DNA from: Setophaga petechia
Lineage: Eukaryota > Chordata > Aves > Passeriformes > Parulidae
Length of the DNA stretch: 64,000 nucleotides
Reading direction: 5' to 3'
Assembly (NCBI GenBank): GCA_024362935.1
Contig: JANCRA010000009.1
Coordinates: forward strand, 30,351,166 to 30,415,165
Shown here: piece after piece, positions 9,951-24,800 of the stretch
Position numbering within the stretch: the first letter of the stretch is position 1
Layout: each line of letters starts with the position of its first letter
Position numbers and translations under genes: made by a program
The notes under the pieces: model-generated
Told to the model about the DNA's origin: nothing
Database searches by the model: none
Seen by the model: the letters and a program-made list of their open reading frames with translations, nothing else

Positions 9951-10835
9951 TCAAAATATCTTCTAGACTAAAAAAAAGCAATCTATAAAGCAATGTCTAT
10001 TAGTTAAAAGAGCATAGGGAAAACACTGAAGATGCAGGGAGCACGCGGTTTTTTTCACAGAACTGAGAGAAATTAGCATTGAGTTATCAAATATTTTTGT
10101 TCTTACTGGAGATGAAATAACATAACAGTTTTAGTAATGAAAATTTCCTGCTTCAAAGTAATATCAGATCATGTTTGAAATAGCGGCAACAAGGGGTGCC
10201 AGCCTGAAGGGGGAAAAAGCAGAGATTTGATAAGACTGTTTTAATTTATGTAAAATGGGCACTTCTAAAGAAGGCTTGGGTGAGATTTAAAAGAAAAATA
10301 TTAACATTGGTATAAGATACCAACAAGTAGCTAGAAACTTAGGAAAATGACAGCAGTTGAAAGGGATGGCCATGCACCCACAGTGCTCACAGCAAACATG
10401 CCAAGCAGAGAGTGAGGCACTGGTTTGTTAGCAAAAAGTCTTCCCAATGATTGATTGGAGGAGTGTCTGGTAAGCCTCTCCTCTAGATATAAACATCAGA
10501 GACAGTGACCTGTGGTAACTCATTTATAATCATCACCAATGTATGAATGCAGGCTCCAGGAGTTTGTTAAACAGTGCAAATTCAGTTGGTGCTTAGAAGA
10601 GTGACCCAGGGTGTGAATTCATTTTCACTTAGTGGCAAAGGGGAGGCAACAGTAGCTTCACAAACAAAATATGAAGTTCAGAAACTGCAGAAAACTCCCT
10701 CATGTTGGTCTTCAAGGTTTTGGTGGGACAAGCCATATGTGGTGATCATTCTCCTCTTTCCTCCTCCTCCCAGTTTATCCACACAAGCACTGCTCATTAC
10801 AGGCTATTCAAATGCCAAGTTTTATGTTTTGTTGT
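9951..10835. other. Intergenic, no gene seen
   Basis: AT-rich unique-looking sequence between the CR1 and the next LTR-like element. No recognised repeat, coding signature or RNA gene. Confidence 0.55.
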
Positions 10836-11300
10836 TGTCTTGGTTTGGAAAGAGAGGTGTCTGCTTGAGGAATGCAAGAGCCTCCCCTGAAATGGAAAAT
10901 GTAAACCCACTCCCTCTGAATCGTTATAAACTTGACATTAAGGCGGGGCTCTCAGGCAAAGATATGGGAGCAAGAATAAGAATTCTTTATTAGGAAAGAA
11001 AACAAATTAAAAAAAAAAAAATACCACCACAGTGCAGAAAATCAAAACAACGCTGACAGAGTCAGAATACAACTTGACACCCTGTTGATCAGGGTGCTGG
11101 TAGCAGTCCAATTGGAAATGTGGATGCAGTCCTCCTGGAGTAGCAGGTGTGGTTCTGTTGGAGCAGGGATCCTGTAGAAAGGGTGTAGTCTTCCCCTGAA
11201 GATCCAGTGGAAGAGGCAACTGGTTTCCACTAGTTCCTCTGGGAATCCAGTGGAAAGGCTGCCTTGTTGTCCCAGGATCTCAGATATCGCAGAGGTGTCT
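10836..11300 (-). repeat. LTR-like fragment, cut by the solo LTR at 11301
   Basis: Starts TGTCTTGGTTTGGAAAG on the plus strand. Read on the minus strand it has AATAAAG followed by a U5-like stretch ending CCAAACCAAGACA, as expected for an LTR end. An A-rich tract lies at 11009-11021. The next element interrupts it at 11301, so its other end is not defined. Assignment rests on composition and the TG/CA end, with general resemblance to dispersed avian ERV LTRs. Confidence 0.42.
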
Positions 11301-12036
11301 TGTGGTATCATGTGTTTTAAGATATTTATATGCGTTTTGTTGTAAAGTTGGTTATTCCTTTTATAAGTTAAAAATATGGTTTGATCTCGGTTCCCCCCAT
11401 GTACCTCCCTCACAATGGTTTCTCCCGAGTTGTTTTTCCCTTGTTTTCCAGCCAGTGGCTTGTCTGTCAAGGTGACTGATCCCTTGATCCTCCCCTTTAT
11501 GCCCTTATAAGTTTATCTCCTCCCTCCTGGTGCTGCCCACTTCCCCTGTCTATCATTGTAACCACCCCCACCCCCCCCCGCCCCTTTATTTCGAGAACCT
11601 TCTGTGTAAATTATCCGTTGCTTGAGATATGATTTGCCTCCAGAGCCTTTTCCCCCCCTTATGCAATACTTATTGGTTCAGCTGTGTCCCACGCTCCTCC
11701 CCTGGGCTTTGTTTATTGGTCCCCTCGTGTCTCCTCCTGTCACAGCCATCCCCTTTATCAGTGTTTCCCCAAGCAGTCTTGCCCTGACGCTGTCACTGGT
11801 CCCGCCTGGCAAATAAAGCGCCTTGGCATTCCACACGTGTGTTCAATCTCTCCTTCCTGAACCTCGGGGCTTCGTATCCACACTCTCTCCTGTGCCACCC
11901 ACGCCACAGACGGCACCACTACCCAGAGTTCTTGAGAAGAACCTGGGAGTGGCAGATCTCGTGGTCTCCTCCGGCCACACACCAGAAGCGGCTAGCCGGC
12001 ATTCGTCCAGCTCCTGTGGCCACAGGGCAGGCTACA
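11301..12036 (+). repeat. Solo class II LTR (family E, copy 1) with 6-bp target duplication
   Basis: Begins TGTGGTATCATG and ends GGCAGGCTACA. It is flanked by an exact GTGTCT duplication (11295-11300 and 12037-12042). A second copy at 48469-49861 shares both ends and most of the interior. AATAAA at 11812-11817 followed by a GC-rich U5 sets the plus orientation. TG...CA ends and a 6-bp duplication fit class II retroviruses. No internal retroviral sequence remains, so it arose by recombination between two LTRs. Confidence 0.85.
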
Positions 12037-12042
12037 GTGTCT

Positions 12043-15000
12043 CAGTAGATTTTTTTGTTTTGCTTTGTTTTCCCCAAATGTTCTCCAGAAAAAATTGCCT
12101 TTGGCTGAATGCTAAGCATGGAAGACTTGGGCCCAAAAGACCAATATTTTATGAGATTAATGTTTTATCATGGAAATTACTTGATAACCAATGGTAAGAT
12201 AGAAAATAATGATGTCAGCTGTCATCAGCTGTCATATGCCTATGTCACTGGTGGGACTGGGAGCACTGTCTGCCTCCCATATTCCCATGATAAGACCTGG
12301 CTTTTCCTTGCTATATAATGTTGTTGAACCCAAGACAGTTTAGGCTGAAATTTTCCATGTCCGGTGTCTGCCTAAGGCTGATTATTTTGTAAAACTCAGT
12401 TCAACCACTTCCAAAAATAAGACTGGAGGAAAATATGTTGGTTCTGCAAACTTTTTGTTGAAAGGCTCTAGAACTCCAGTGCTTTAAGGCAGACAGGCGT
12501 ACCATTTTCTGGGGTGATAAGGCTGAAAGTGGGGGAAAAGCTTCATATCAGTGACACAACTTCTGTTGTTTCACTCAGTGCTGGGCACATATGGTCAAGC
12601 TCTAAGCCTCTGAGAGAAAACATTTTGCATGGACTCTGAAAAGGTCAACTTGTATGTAGCGGGTTGATATTCCTAAGTTATATCTTTGCTCAGATCATTT
12701 TGCACTTTAAGGTTTAGCAAAAGAAACACTAAAAGTAGGGCCTATGACAAGAAATGGAAGTAAACAGGGAGATGAACAAGGAAATAAGTGTGAATTGTGT
12801 TAAGAAATAGAAGTGGTATGAAGGAATTGTCTGACTAGTCAAGGTGACTAGTCAAGGTGACTAGTCAGAAATAAAAAGGAAAGAACATAATTATGAGTTC
12901 CTGTACTAAAAGATGGGTGCTAGGTTTGAAGTCCTAGGGAATGACTTCAAAGGATGAACCAGTGAAATGAACCCTCCAGACACAAGCAAAATACTTACAA
13001 TAGCGAAGTCCATTTTCTTGCTGCATATTTTGACCATGCTAAAGCCCTGAGGGGTTGGCAGGCTTCTGAGGATGATAGAGGAGGCAATGGGATATGCAGG
13101 GCAGCATATGCTTCTGGTATATCTCATGTCCCAGTTTTTGCAGGATCAGGATCTCCTGCTCTTCAGCAGACACTTCGGCAATTTGACATAGGTCACACCT
13201 CTTGTTCCCAGGCCAGCCCTGAACAAGTTCTGACATTAACTGTAGTATGGCAACAGGCCCTCTTCCTCTTCCTCTTCCAACTCTAACTCTAACTCTTCCT
13301 CTAACTCTTCCTCTTCCCTTGTGTAGTGTCCACAGCTGGCCTTGAATCCAAGAGAAGCTCTGGTGAGCTCTTGGCTGCTTTTCTCAGTAGCTGCTCCTAA
13401 GCAGAGGGGTTTGCCCTCAGTTCTGTCTGAGCTGTGTTATAGCTGATGCCCTTGCTTGACCAAGCTCAAATAGGGTAGGAAAGTGAACCTGCTAGTGAAG
13501 TCCTAATCTAGGCCTTACCAGCCCATCAGCCAACGCTCACCAATGAGACTGGAGCCCAGCATGCCAAGTGTGGTGTGTTCTTGCCTATGGAAATGCAATC
13601 TCAGTAAATAAAAGATAGGAAGGAAAAATATGATAGGGAGCTACAAAAATATGTGAAATCATCAAGATCAGTCCAGCTGAAAACCTAATTTATTATCCAG
13701 GTTTCATGGCTTACATATGGATCACACTGACAAAAATCAAAGATTTGAAAAATGTCATCTAAAATACTTGTCATTTCTAGGTGGTCTTTGACCATTACAT
13801 TGTTAGTTATTTTTTTTTTTTTATAGGATAGACTGGAAGTCTGAATAGAAAGGAATCATAAGGGAAGTGGTTGGGGATTGTCTTTACAAATGAGATTGGG
13901 ATGCAGAACCATAAAATTAAATGCTTTTCTCTGTTGGGTAACTCATTTGGCTTTTTGGCTTTCAGGCTTTCATTTGGCACTTCATTGCCATAGCTTTACA
14001 CCACTGTAGTCATGGCAGTTACACTAGTAAAGAACTGGAATTAAGCCTTGGCAGGTCTGGAAGGCTAAAATTAACTACATTTCTAAACATTTAGCTTACT
14101 ATTTTAGTGGTAAAATAGTAAGTTTTCATTAAAAAAATAATAATTTCATAAATAAAAATTGATAATATTGATACTTGCTTTACCATTGAAGCTTTACCAT
14201 TCAAGACCTTTTAAAGATTTAAATGTCACTATTCTATGTCAGCATTCATAAACTTGATCTTGATAGGAAGACAATACAGTATTTATCTCCAATAAATTTG
14301 AGTGAAGTTCCTAAGACCTTTGTGTCCATAGGGAGTCTTAATACTGTACATTCATATTATAGTACACGAAAATAATTTGTTTCTGGCAGTGCTTATTTTA
14401 TCCAGGTTTGACATATAAATGGACAAAATCGTATTAATAAATCTAGATGTCAATTTGTGTCAACAAGTGCACACCTGATTTTAAAAAATAAACAAACCCA
14501 AACACACCCCTGCTCTGTGCCATTGTCTTGGTCAAGCACCTCTGACATTCTCCTGGCTTGTACTTTACTGTGTACTGGTAAAATGACAGGTAGGGGGTAT
14601 TTGACAGTGTGTCTGAGACTAAGAGAAATTAAACTGGTGGAGTACATCACTTTATAGTAGGTGGTGACATGCAGTGTGGGAAATAGAGAATGTGAAGTTG
14701 TGTGGTGTGATATACACAGTTTAGAAGTATAGATTGAACATTTTATCTAAAGAGAACACAAGGAAAGATTTGCACAGATAATCACAAAATGACTGCCAGT
14801 GACACCTTTTTTTCAAACTGGCTATAATGTATTTAGTGTATGTATACCAGCAAAAGTACTTCAGGATGTGCTTAAAATTTTTATTTCCAATTTAAAATAA
14901 AAGTATTGAGATATAAATAGAATAATAGTGACAACTAGATTAGAGTTGGTACTTAAACCCATTTTGAAGTATGTGGATTTGGACCACTAAATTTGGAGGC

Positions 15001-15463
15001 AAAACCCCACAAACAGGAAGCCCCTGCCCTCTGGGAAAATTCAAATCTAATTCCATGGTGCCTGGCTGAGGTCCAGACATATAATACAGTATTTGCCTGC
15101 AAGCATGTACACACGGGAGAGGCTGGTAAAAGGGAGATCGTGTCAGAGATATCTGGGGTAATTCAACTGGAGTAGGAAGAGCCACATACTTACAGGTGCA
15201 TGCCTAAATGAACAATATGGTCCATAGCCTCCAGAGTGTTAAAAAAAAATTTAAAAATGGGCAGTCTCTTGAAAGTTCCCTCTGCTTTTGTCCTATTGAA
15301 ATTATGTAACACTTAATAATCTGTTCTTTATTTTCAGACTGGTTTGTTGGGTCCAGAAATTATTACTTTTTCTTGGCAACAGCTAATCCATCATCCTCTC
15401 ATTTCTCTACCTTGGAAATGGCATTTTTTATTTTACAGTTGGCATCATCCTCAAAACAAAACA
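12043..15463. other. Intergenic, minor simple repeats only
   Basis: AT-rich with no gene seen. It contains three tandem 13-base units around GGTGACTAGTCAA (about 12833-12866), a CT-rich tract (13261-13318) and a T-run (13809-13822). The small open frames have no family resemblance. Confidence 0.6.
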
Positions 15464-15469
15464 AGCTGG

Positions 15470-15863
15470 TGTTGGAGAAGGGAGACGTGACACCAGATGG
15501 TTCATCAACGTAGCTCGATTTATTGATCTCCATTGACAGGTTAAATACACTTCTTAATTAGTCTCATACATATTGCAAAAGCTGAGCTCATTATTGGTCA
15601 GAAGGCATTTGCGTCAATATCTGCAACATAGTTATATTTCTGCAACATAGTTATACTTCTGTATTCCTGTTGTTCACTAGCTATGATTCCTACAGCACGT
15701 CTGCTAGGTTTCAGGCCAAGTTGTTTTGCTGACAAGGGCACTGTGATCACAGAGCTACCCTTGGTTCCCACAGCTACCCTTGCCCTATTTACTGCTCATA
15801 TTGATCATCTTATAGCCACTGTGGCCTTTCTCATCAAGCCACTCAGCAATTAGGCTCTCTACA
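15470..15863 (-). repeat. Solo class II LTR in minus orientation with 6-bp target duplication
   Basis: On the plus strand the element starts TGTTGGAGAAGGG and ends CTCTCTACA, flanked by AGCTGG at 15464-15469 and 15864-15869. On the minus strand it begins TGTAGAGAGCC, has AATAAA facing 15519-15524 and a short R/U5 ending ACGTCTCCCTTCTCCAACA. That end is similar in layout to the end of provirus B's LTR (AATAAA, GAG, then ACGTCTCCC). Length is 394. A roughly 20-base unit, CTGCAACATAGTTATA and neighbours, is duplicated in U3 (15621-15660). No internal sequence remains. Confidence 0.83.
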
Positions 15864-15869
15864 AGCTGG

Positions 15870-18800
15870 TAGTCAATGAAAGAAACTACAAAAAAAATTT
15901 AAGAAAGGAAAGGGAAAAGAAATCTTCAAATAATATTTAGCCCCATCTGGCCCTAGAAAAACATGGAAATAGATGATCAAGTGCAGATTCCAGGATGGGC
16001 TGCCTTTCAAGGGAAACAAAATCTGGATATTTCTATGTCTAGACCACAGAAGAAAAAATGCTTTGGTGCTAATTAACCCATTAAAAGCTTACAAACCTTG
16101 AGTGATTCTTGGCAACCTATGTAGGGAAGTTCACAGATTTAAGCTGACAAAGGAAACATGTGAGGGTGGAGCCTGGGAGTCAGGAGATCTGGGTCCTGGT
16201 GCTTACTCTAGCCCTGGCTTGCTCTTCAATTTTAGCATCAATACTCAGCTTTTATCTGCCTTGTTTTTTCTCCCTTTTAAGTGGGATTGTGACATTGCCC
16301 TCCCTCCAAGAGCTCTCTGATACCAAAAGAGGAAAAATGCTATGAACCTGGTCTTGCTCTTTTATGCTGTGTACAACTTATCTGAATGCTGGCTAAGTAG
16401 AAACCAGAGTCGAAATTTGTATGCTGTAGTCAGATGTTAGACACTGAGTAAGCACTTCTTTAGGACCGTCTGTATTGCTAAAACAGTACATAAAGCAGAA
16501 AATAATATGCTTCATGCTTTCAGTGCACATGTTCAGAGATTCCTTCCAAGAGAGGTTTAGAGGGATATACTGATATTAGCCCCTCAAAAATCTATTAATT
16601 ATGCTTTAGACTGACTGTTTTTTAATTACTAATGCATATTCACCATAAGCATGCCCATAAAAAACACATTCAATATAAATGAAAATGAAAAGGTAGAAAC
16701 ACTATTTTAGCCAGGCAGGTGCTGCCTTTTATTCTTTCCATGCTTCTCAGCCCATCGTTGCAATCACCTGCCATTATGGTCCTGCTGATTGGGAACAGAG
16801 TGGAAAATGTTCCCATATGACTGCTTTTTGAGTTAAACAAATACCCACTAGAAGACAGAAAAATCCATATTAGCTGTATCAAAGAGAAGAAACAATCAAA
16901 ATCAGGCCTGCCTCAATCTGGGAAATACAGTGATCATCTAGTTACCTGGGTTTTACCTCTTGCTCCCTTGTCAGCTCCCTCTAATGCCTTGGAAACTCTT
17001 CCACTATTCTGTTACCCCAGCTGCTAGCTCATGCCTTGCTGCTCTAATTTCACTGTCTGCTATTTTCACTATCCCCTTTTCCATTTGGAAACACATGTTC
17101 CTCATTTGTTTACATACCACCCTTTTGCTGGACTGCTCTGACTTTCACAAACTGCTGGGGAAGGAAGGGAAGTTGGTGAAGGCTGGATTGGTGAAGGCTA
17201 ATGGGAGCTCTGTGTTAGAACTTCAAAACTTAGACAAACCTCCAGCAGCACAATGTGGGAATCAGAAAAATGTAAGTTGATTAATAATAAATACTTTGAG
17301 AAGAAGCTTGAGAGGGAAGGGTCACTTGAAGCAATTTGGCATTCCTTCTGTGTTTACAGATATTTCACACTAATAAATTAGTTCAGTATATTTCTTAGCA
17401 TCTACTTAACCAATGTTTGGGTTGTCACCCAAACCTGATTGCAGGGTTAAGAAGTGCCCAAGCAAAGATTTGCAGTCCCACCAGGTCAAAATGCCTGTTT
17501 AGCAAGAATGCTGGCTTAGATGTTTAAATAACTATTGGTACCTTGAGCTTCTAGATTTGCCTGGTAGGATGTTGTCCCTGCTTTTCTTCATTCTTTCCTC
17601 TATATTGCCTGTTTCTCACTACAGCTTCCTAAAGTGTATTTTTTTTCTCCACTCTGCATAATTTAAATCTGTATTTTCATTTATTCTTATTCTGGACCTC
17701 ATATTTTGTTCTGTGCACCTGCATTCAGTCCTACACATCTTTGTCACTGAATCCCAGAGTGACACAGAGCTCTCTGGAGTCTCTAATTCAGTCTGCATGT
17801 TCAAAGCAGGCTGCTTAGAGCCATATCCAGCTGGGTTTTGACATATCCAAGGATGAAAATTACACAATCTCTCTGGTCATCTTTTCCAATGTCTGCCCAG
17901 CCTTAAAGTAAAAGAAAATATTTGTCTTCCATTTAAAGGGAGCTTTCTATATTTCACTTTGTTCCCATTGCCTCTAAATCTATCTGTGCATCCTGCTGAG
18001 AAGACTGACTTCATCTTTTTACTCCCCTCCTCCATTATTTACACATTTTGATAAGATTCCCCCCCTTTCTTTTGATAAGACCCTTGTCTTTTTTTAAAAT
18101 TTTTATTCTCTCAGTTGATTATCATATCAAATGTTAGATTATCATATCAAAAAGGGAGAGGACCACTGCAGTGATAAAGCCCTCAGAGTACTGGCTGATT
18201 ACAGAATGAGACTGCCTGGAGTCATCAGACTGCCTGTGCCTGGAAGAGAAGTGCCACAAGGCAAATGGATATTTCCCAGGAAGGAAATAGGCTGAGCATG
18301 GGCAGGAGTTTCTCCTGGACTTCTCTGACAGGGGTGACAGGGAGCTGAACTCAGTATTCAGTTCAATATTGGCATGAAGCTGGAGTAAGTGAAGCAGTGC
18401 CAGAAGAAAGTCTTCCCTGGGGAAAAAGAGCTCTAGACAGAGAAACAAATAGCTTAGAGGGAAATAGGGTCAGGCATCTTCTTACTTTTTGACTGAGGTA
18501 AGAATGGAACATGGGTTGTTTTCATTGAGTAGGTTGCAGAAATCTGAAGTTAATTTGGAGGACACAGGCAGAATAATACCCAGACCCTTGAAAATATGCC
18601 TATGCTGACAAAAAACTGAATGGAGTTTTGATAACAGAAAGTTCGCAAAGAGTGACATTACAGGGTAGGGTACAGGACGTAGGTGCAAAAAGAGTATCAA
18701 ATACCAGCTGCAAAGCTCAGGTTTAGCTTTACATCCTTTGCTATAGCATATTTCAGCATTTCATTTTCTGTCTTTGAGCTAGTCTCCAGTTTAAAGATAT

Positions 18801-21800
18801 AAGAGTTTTTTGCCCTTTTCCAGAGTCTCTGTAAATTCATAGGAGTGAAAATGTAACATCATATCCTGCTAATACTCATGCCAGAAGTGTGAACAAAATC
18901 TGAACTCTAGGGGAGACAGTAATAAGGGAATTCAAGTCAGCTGACCTTTTAAACCTGGTAAGCAGATTTTTAAAAACATGTTCTGATTTGATAATGAAGG
19001 AAAATAGTTTGAATTTGGAGCTTTGTTACAAATTATCTTAACTCCTGAGTCAAATAGAACATGCCAGCATCTTAAACTCAACCTACATAAAGCCAGATTG
19101 CCAAATGCATGTTGATTTATAACCCGTGAGATTATAAAATCACAATTAAAGAAAATACAGACTTTGAATAGCACAGCTGTGAGTTCAGCTTTGGTCACTT
19201 AGGAAACTAGCTTTTGTCCTTATCAGTCCAAAAGCCTTCTCCTGTCTAAATGGGAAACATTTCTCTTAGATTAGGATTCAAGTGTATAATTCAGCGTTGA
19301 AGATGGAAATATTTTGTTATTATTTGTAGATGGTCTTTCCACTCTTCATCAGATATAGTGTGTGTGCAATTGTAGTCCATACATCTTCCCAATGTAAGCC
19401 CTCACCAAGTAAAGCCGTCCATCAAATAAAATTACTAACTTCAGCCTAGATTTCCTCTGCTGAAATGTGTGTGCTAAACATGATGAGTGCTAACATGATG
19501 AGTGTTGTGCTAACAACTGGGTTTTTTTTAAATTTTTCTGAATATTTAAAAAGTCAGATCCAAATTGAATTATCTATTCCTGACCAATGTGAATAAATGA
19601 TGGGGGGTTCTGTAAGTCAAACTAACATTCTGGCATTTGAAGAGAACAGATAAGTGGAGATAAATGACTAGACTTGAGGAATGTGGACAAAATTAAGTGA
19701 GGAAGTTTTGGTGCTAGGAGGTAAAAAAAGGAGTATTGAGATAAAAAAATTCTCCCTTTGATTCTCCCTTTGGCTTTTTCTTCACTTTTTGTAGAACTGT
19801 TGCAGAATGTAATGTTCTGTTAACACTCAAATAAAATGTTGAGTGTACAGGAAAATGCTTATTTTCCCCAGTTTTCCACTAAAGTGAGAAAAGCAAACAA
19901 TATTGAATTAAAAAGAATTGGTTCAGTCTAATACTTTAAGAATTTTCTGTCAATTAGCAGTTAGCAAAAAGCAATTATTTGCTCATTTCTACTGGCTTGG
20001 TCTTTATATTTTGAATGGAAGATACATCCAGCAACAGCATTCAGTAATACTTTCACAGCTATGTACAGAGAGCTAATACTTGATTTTGAGTTGTTTATAG
20101 AAGTCCATCATTCCCATAAAATCTTCTGTTTCCTATAACCTTTTATTTCCTTTTCCTCTGAGAAAAAAAACATACTATATAATATGCAGCATCATTCCTA
20201 TTAATATTTTATACCACGATTGTAGAACATGATGCTAAATTTTAAAAGTATCTATTTCTCCTTTCTAGATATTTTATTACTAAGTAGTCAAATTGAAATT
20301 AAGCAGACTATGTCTTAAAAAGTGAAGTTATTTTATATGATGCTGAAAACCACCATGTTTTGCTGACATGGGGTCATTCTTTTAAGAGAGTAAAAAGGTG
20401 AACAATAGCAACTCTGCTCATAAATCCGTTTTGGTGACATTTTTGTGTAGGCTTTTATTTCCTGAGAGATTAAAAGCACATCACAGAAGAATTTGGAAAG
20501 ACAGATTAGAGGACATTTAAATATTTTGGTAAGAGGAGTTCTAATTTGGTTGTTCCAAACAATTCCAGTTTAACCAAATTTCATTAGAAGCAGAAGTAGG
20601 CAAATAAAAATATTTTAATATATTTTTAAACAAAACACAGTTTTACACTGAGGTCATAATGCCCTCTTTTAGTATTCCAACACTACTTGTACAAACCAAG
20701 GAATTTAGTGTGGAGAGTGCTGAACAACATCACAAATTATAAACTTACATGTGTATCAAGAGTTCTCACCAGAAGTATTCAGACCCCACTTTCAAACATA
20801 TTTGTTTGGAAGTGAGGTTATCTGTGAAAGCAGTGAAAGGAAACCATGCCACGTGGGCAGTCACAGTAGGAGGAATGAAAATGTATAAAACAGTAGCTGT
20901 TCCAAATTTGCTGTGACCAGATTACAGGTCATCCTTACTTTGCCTAACCTGTTTCATGGCACAGAAGGTCTCTACAACCTGTGAACCAACAAAAAATGCT
21001 AATTTAGTTGAAGTCATGGTCCTTTGTGAATAGTTAATACATCTGAACAAGAACCAATATTTCGCCTCATTTGTGCAGGCTGATTAAATCATGCTGGAAG
21101 CAATTACCACTGCTGTTTTACTCATTGTTTATAAACTTGAGTCCTTTGTTGGTTCTGATTTTCCTTTCTCACATATCTCTCTAATGAGGTATTGCAGTTA
21201 CTTTGCAAACTATGATAACTGAGGAGCCAATTTCTGAGCATTCCAGGGCTAGCTAGTATTCATGCTTCTCCCATGTTTTCCTGAGTGCTAATATCTATTT
21301 CTTGGTTCTCCTCAGAGCCTATCATTGTAATGTATGAGTTATTTAAGTCACATCAGCATCATTAATAAGGACACCATTTTACACTAAACAGTTTGTCATT
21401 AACTTCATGAGTATCAAAATACTACAAGGAGTGTAGTTTGTGCTTTTCACTTTTTTGGTTTATAAGGTTATTGATTTCCTTTGTGTCTGGAAGAGGTTTA
21501 GAGGTTGATAGAACATAGTTCTGTTGAAATGACTTTATGTTTTCAGTAGTGTGGTCCAGCCATTTTGCATCTGACATATGATGTCCAGCTGTTTCTTTGC
21601 CTTATCCTGTCATTAATTTACCCTTTGGGATGTAATGGAGTGATATTTGTATAAACAAAATGTTCCTTACAGAGCTGTGACTGTGTAAAATCACCCTTTG
21701 TATTTTATAGATAGCAGCTTTGCTGTAAAATGCTTTAGAAATATGCAAATACAGCAGTGGAATTTCACTACACTAACTCCAGCATTGTTCAGGATGTTTG

Positions 21801-24800
21801 CCTTTTTCTTGAATAACAATCTCTGCCATAATTTCTGTCTTTCTGGAAGTTAAACAAAAAAAAAAAAAGGGACTCAGAGGATTGAAGTCAAAATTACTTT
21901 TCCATTCCTGATTCCCCTTGGAGTCTGTGAGGGCACTTAATTATGTTGCACTTGATTAATAACCGTTCCTAAGACACTCTAAGTGCAGTATTGTGGAACC
22001 AGTTATCTAGTTCTAAAGGAAATTTAAAGTATCTGAATTTAGGTTATAATATGAAAAAAAATCTTGTAGAGAAATAAACACTGCGCAACAAATTCTCATA
22101 TGGTCACTTATCACTCAGCATACAGAGTATCAGTGGTTTGTATGGGCATTTGTGCCTTCAAAACATTTGTTTTGGAAACTCTTACCCCGTTTTGCAGCAC
22201 AAAAACCCCCAAATTCCTGTTCTTTATTATTCCATATCCTTTGCCACTGCTATTGATATTGCTTGAGTGCCACAGTGTGACTGGTGCCCTTCTGTCATGA
22301 GAAAATACTTCTGGTTTCAAATGTTGTAGCACAGGTTTTCTCAAGCTACTTTTTCTCTCTCACTGTCTCTTTTGTATTTGCTGCTTAGACCTTCTTTGTA
22401 GCCTCTCAGCAGCACTGGTACTCTTTCCAAAAACAAGGGTGAGGTTCTGGGCTGCTTAAAGCAGCTAGAAGTTTTGCTTGGATGTCAAAGAATACATGAA
22501 AGAAGATTTTCCGTTATAGGAAAAATCCTTATAGGGAGAAATCCTGATGAAGGGCAATTGTGTTTGTTCCTGTTATGCCTGTAGGGTAAGATTCTTTCTG
22601 GGTCTCCGGTGGGACAAGGATAGTGCAATGTAAAAAGCAAAGAAGAATTATTGTGAGATTTCTTTTTTTAATAAGACCTTGCTCTCTTAATAGGAGTACA
22701 AAATGTATAGGAGGCATTGGTAAACCCAAGGCAGTTTGTGCTTGCATTGAGAAGAAAAGAAACTCAGGTCTGAGATCTACACAGAGTAAAGTGATTGTGG
22801 GAGTGCCAGAGACGTGTATGATTTTGCTAGTCTTGTGATGCAATGGTATGTCTCTGGCACTTATCCCAGCACATCTTTTGGTAAGCTTAGTTATTACAGA
22901 TGCTAAGTTTGCTGTCTGTGAAACTAACGTGGGTCATGAACACATGGGTTTTCTTGGATTCTTTGTTAGCCACTACTGAGCTCTTGTGCATAAAACCTCT
23001 AGGGTCCCTAATTCTATGTTTGCTAGCATTCCCATGGGATATTGTACCAAAATGGATGCCAGAAACAAAATGTCTACCCCAACTGGAATTTTTCTAAAAT
23101 GCTTTATAAAAAGACTTTCGTAAAATCTTGGAGTTTGTTTGTTTGTTTGTTTTAATTTGGCAGTTGTTTAGTTCTGGGCTTCATGCTCCTGATCAGGTTT
23201 GCAGCTCTTATTTTCAAAATCCAAACATTGCCTTATAGATATTATTTTGCAAGATAAAAGCCTAATAGGATAATAATTATATTAAAGATAATAAAACACA
23301 CGTACTTTTATTTCTCTTTGACTTACGACAATATATTAAAAAGCACATTCTTCTTTTTGTAGCTATACTTGAGTGTTACAGATGTAAAGATATGGTAATG
23401 ATATCTTGTTTGACTGACTAAATGAAGACTGTCACTTCCTTCGGACATTCAATAAATGAAAACAGTTTTGTTCCAAGATGAAAATGTGTAGAGCACAGAC
23501 TGATCTGTTGCTAATAAAAACCAACAGTGAGAATTACTCAGCACTGCAAATTCATAAATATTGGTTACATAATCTTTGGCACATTTGACATCATAGCACT
23601 TTCATTGGAATTCTCTGGTAAATAAAGCAATTATATATATTAAATAAGCCTACAACAATGTCAGTCTACCTTCCATCATATTTTAGGTTTCCCATAATTA
23701 CATTTTGGCAAGTAAAGTTGATTTTTGTATCTATAATAAATGCACTTTGGTATAATTAAAGGCATACCACAGCAGTCAAGCTTCCCCTGTTCATCTGGCC
23801 AGCTCCATAACAGGAGAGGAGAGAGAGCTCCCAGATCCCAAGTCTCTCTGTCTGGTGGATGCTCACAGCACAAGTCTTAACTATCATGGCTTATGCTCAC
23901 TTCGATGGTTGTTTTGCCTATATCCAGTGTTAAGCCTATATGACTTGTTTTATTACCCTTTTCAGCAAAGCTTGCCAGTCATAACAAAATAAATGTCTTT
24001 TCTGCAAGGAGTGCTGTGTTCAGTCTCCTCAGGAATATCTGCTGTGGCAGCAGGATGAGGGGCAAATTGCAGAAAAGGGCTGTGTACCTGAGAGGCCCTG
24101 CTTCAGCAGGGTACTTCTGGTGGGCAGATCAGCACCTGACATTAACCACACAGAACTAGGTGAACAAAAGTCACCAAACAATGCACTTGAGAGAGAAGGA
24201 TGAAGACACTTCATAAATCCAAAATTCATAAATCATGTTCACCACAGATTCTAGGCTGATGTTCAGACCAGCTTATTGCATTCAAACCTTTTCCTTTCTC
24301 TTCATCCATGCCTTCGTTAGATTGCATTCAGCAACCACCATTACAAACAAATGGTTAAGGTAATAAAATAACTGGGAGTAAGCTAATCCTGAAAAGGAAC
24401 TGCTTAATCTGAGAGTGTTGAGAGAAATAAAAATTGGTGGATGATGGGCTGGAGGAAGAAACAGAATGCCTTTTGAGTATATTGCTTCCTATTAAAATTC
24501 TCAACTGGATGCCATATCAGGAATGTACTTTTTCATTTGGCCAAGATAGTCAGTCCTTTTTAATTCTGCAAGTGGTTGTTGGAATGTGAACCTGAAATCA
24601 AAAGAAGTTAAATGGAAGAAACCATGTACTTTGTGTAAGATTCAGAAAATAGTGTTAGAGGCACGTACAGCATTATGCAGTTATGATAGTTTTGCAGTAT
24701 TCTTATAATGCAATAGAGAAAAATAAAAGGCCAACACAGTTACCATTCTATATCTTTTATGGGGATTTGATAGAAGAAGTGCATTTATCCATCAGCAACC

